In this document: positions 12,288-12,404 of the stretch, one piece after another
How positions within the stretch are numbered: the first letter of the stretch is position 1
How the letters are laid out: every line of letters begins with the position of its first letter
DNA from: Candidatus Aminicenantes bacterium UBA876
Lineage (GTDB): Bacteria > Acidobacteriota > Aminicenantia > UBA2199
NCBI GenBank assembly: GCA_002294665.1
Contig: DBFQ01000092.1
Span: forward strand, 1 to 12,404
Direction of reading: 5' to 3'
Length of the DNA stretch: 12,404 nt
Translations under genes and position numbers: made by a program
Notes under the pieces: model-generated
Seen by the model: only the letters and a program-made list of their open reading frames with translations
Told to the model about the DNA's origin: nothing
The model's database searches: none

Positions 12288-12320
12288 GCGGCCGTCCCGG
12301 CCGGCTGGCGGCTCCGGAAC

Positions 12321-12356
12321 GGTTCAATGATTGAAACCTGATTCTAATCGATCAGG
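12321..12356. promoter_or_regulatory. Two inverted repeats in the iorAB promoter region, possible operators
   Basis: Repeat 1, 12321-12338, is GGTTCAA-TGA-TTGAAACC, pairing across the centre with one extra A. It lies around the predicted transcription start. Repeat 2 is CCTGAT (12337-12342) and ATCAGG (12351-12356), a perfect 6-bp inverted repeat with 8-nt spacing that covers the -10. Both positions suit repressor sites. The first could also fold in the mRNA leader. Confidence 0.35.
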
Positions 12357-12370
12357 GGTGCGGGATGCAA
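12341..12370 (-). promoter_or_regulatory. iorA: Putative promoter of iorA-iorB
   Basis: On the minus strand the -10 is TAGAAT (12346-12341; 5 of 6), with a weaker -35 TTGCAT (12370-12365) 18 bp upstream. Transcription would begin near 12334, leaving a leader of about 60 nt with the AGGAGG site at its end. Confidence 0.45.
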
Positions 12371-12393
12371 GGGGCGGGTTTCAAGCCCGCGCC
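12371..12393. repeat. GC-rich intergenic hairpin, REP-like
   Basis: GCGGG (12374-12378) pairs with CCCGC (12386-12390) around the loop TTTCAAG, and GG (12372-12373) can pair with CC (12392-12393) past one bulged base. The form GGGGCGGG-TTTCAAG-CCCGC resembles palindromic intergenic repeats common in several environmental phyla. ATGCAA occurs on both sides (12365-12370 and 12399-12404). It lacks a U-tract, so a terminator is less likely. Only one copy is in the window. Confidence 0.4.
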
Positions 12394-12404
12394 GGAGAAT
12401 GCAA

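Overview
This is a gene-dense, GC-rich (roughly 55-60 % by eye) bacterial chromosomal window. It has 11 protein genes, one cut by the window edge, and no gap over 300 bp. Nothing looks like an RNA gene, insertion sequence, phage or CRISPR array. The content suggests an anaerobic bacterium that oxidises aromatic amino-acid-derived 2-oxoacids with ferredoxin-linked enzymes and also makes surface polysaccharide. The F-type ATP synthase operon has separate b' and b subunits, and b carries a signal-like N-terminus. That layout is known in Geobacter-like Desulfobacterota and other Gram-negative-type phyla. An uncultured phylum of the Aminicenantes/Acidobacteria kind would fit, but the sequence alone does not fix the phylum.

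Layout. (1) 1-2219, minus strand: the start of an ATP synthase operon, b' - b - delta - alpha (partial), tightly packed or overlapping. Subunits a and c are not upstream, so the membrane sector genes are split. (2) 2308-5212, plus strand: a three-gene operon with ATGA overlaps, holding a small unrecognised protein, a GT4 glycosyltransferase and a GT2 (rhamnosyltransferase-like) glycosyltransferase. (3) 5199-7736, minus strand: an 845-aa single-chain indolepyruvate-type 2-oxoacid:ferredoxin oxidoreductase fusing alpha, ferredoxin and gamma (IorB-like) parts. Its stop overlaps the GT2 gene tail to tail by 14 bp. (4) 7871-9954, plus strand: a two-domain methyltransferase with a C-terminal beta-sandwich-like region, then a DUF434/DUF5616-type protein. 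(5) 10066-12275, minus strand: a separate iorA-iorB pair. Its IorA has the canonical active-site motifs but ends before the usual C-terminal 2x[4Fe-4S] ferredoxin domain.

How the genes fit together. The two oxidoreductase loci are paralogous 2-oxoacid oxidoreductases of different architecture. One carries its own iron-sulfur relay and altered active-site loops. The other has canonical loops and no relay. The glycosyltransferase operon and the methyltransferase probably serve surface glycan assembly. All three plus-strand units begin behind similar extended -10 promoters (TGnTA...), spaced very close to the start codon. The ATP synthase operon is housekeeping and diverges from the glycan operon across an 88-bp gap.

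Most worth a second look: the ferredoxin-less IorA beside a fused paralogue with changed loops, the repeated short-leader promoter module, the DUF434 protein, and palindromes in the oxidoreductase promoter regions.
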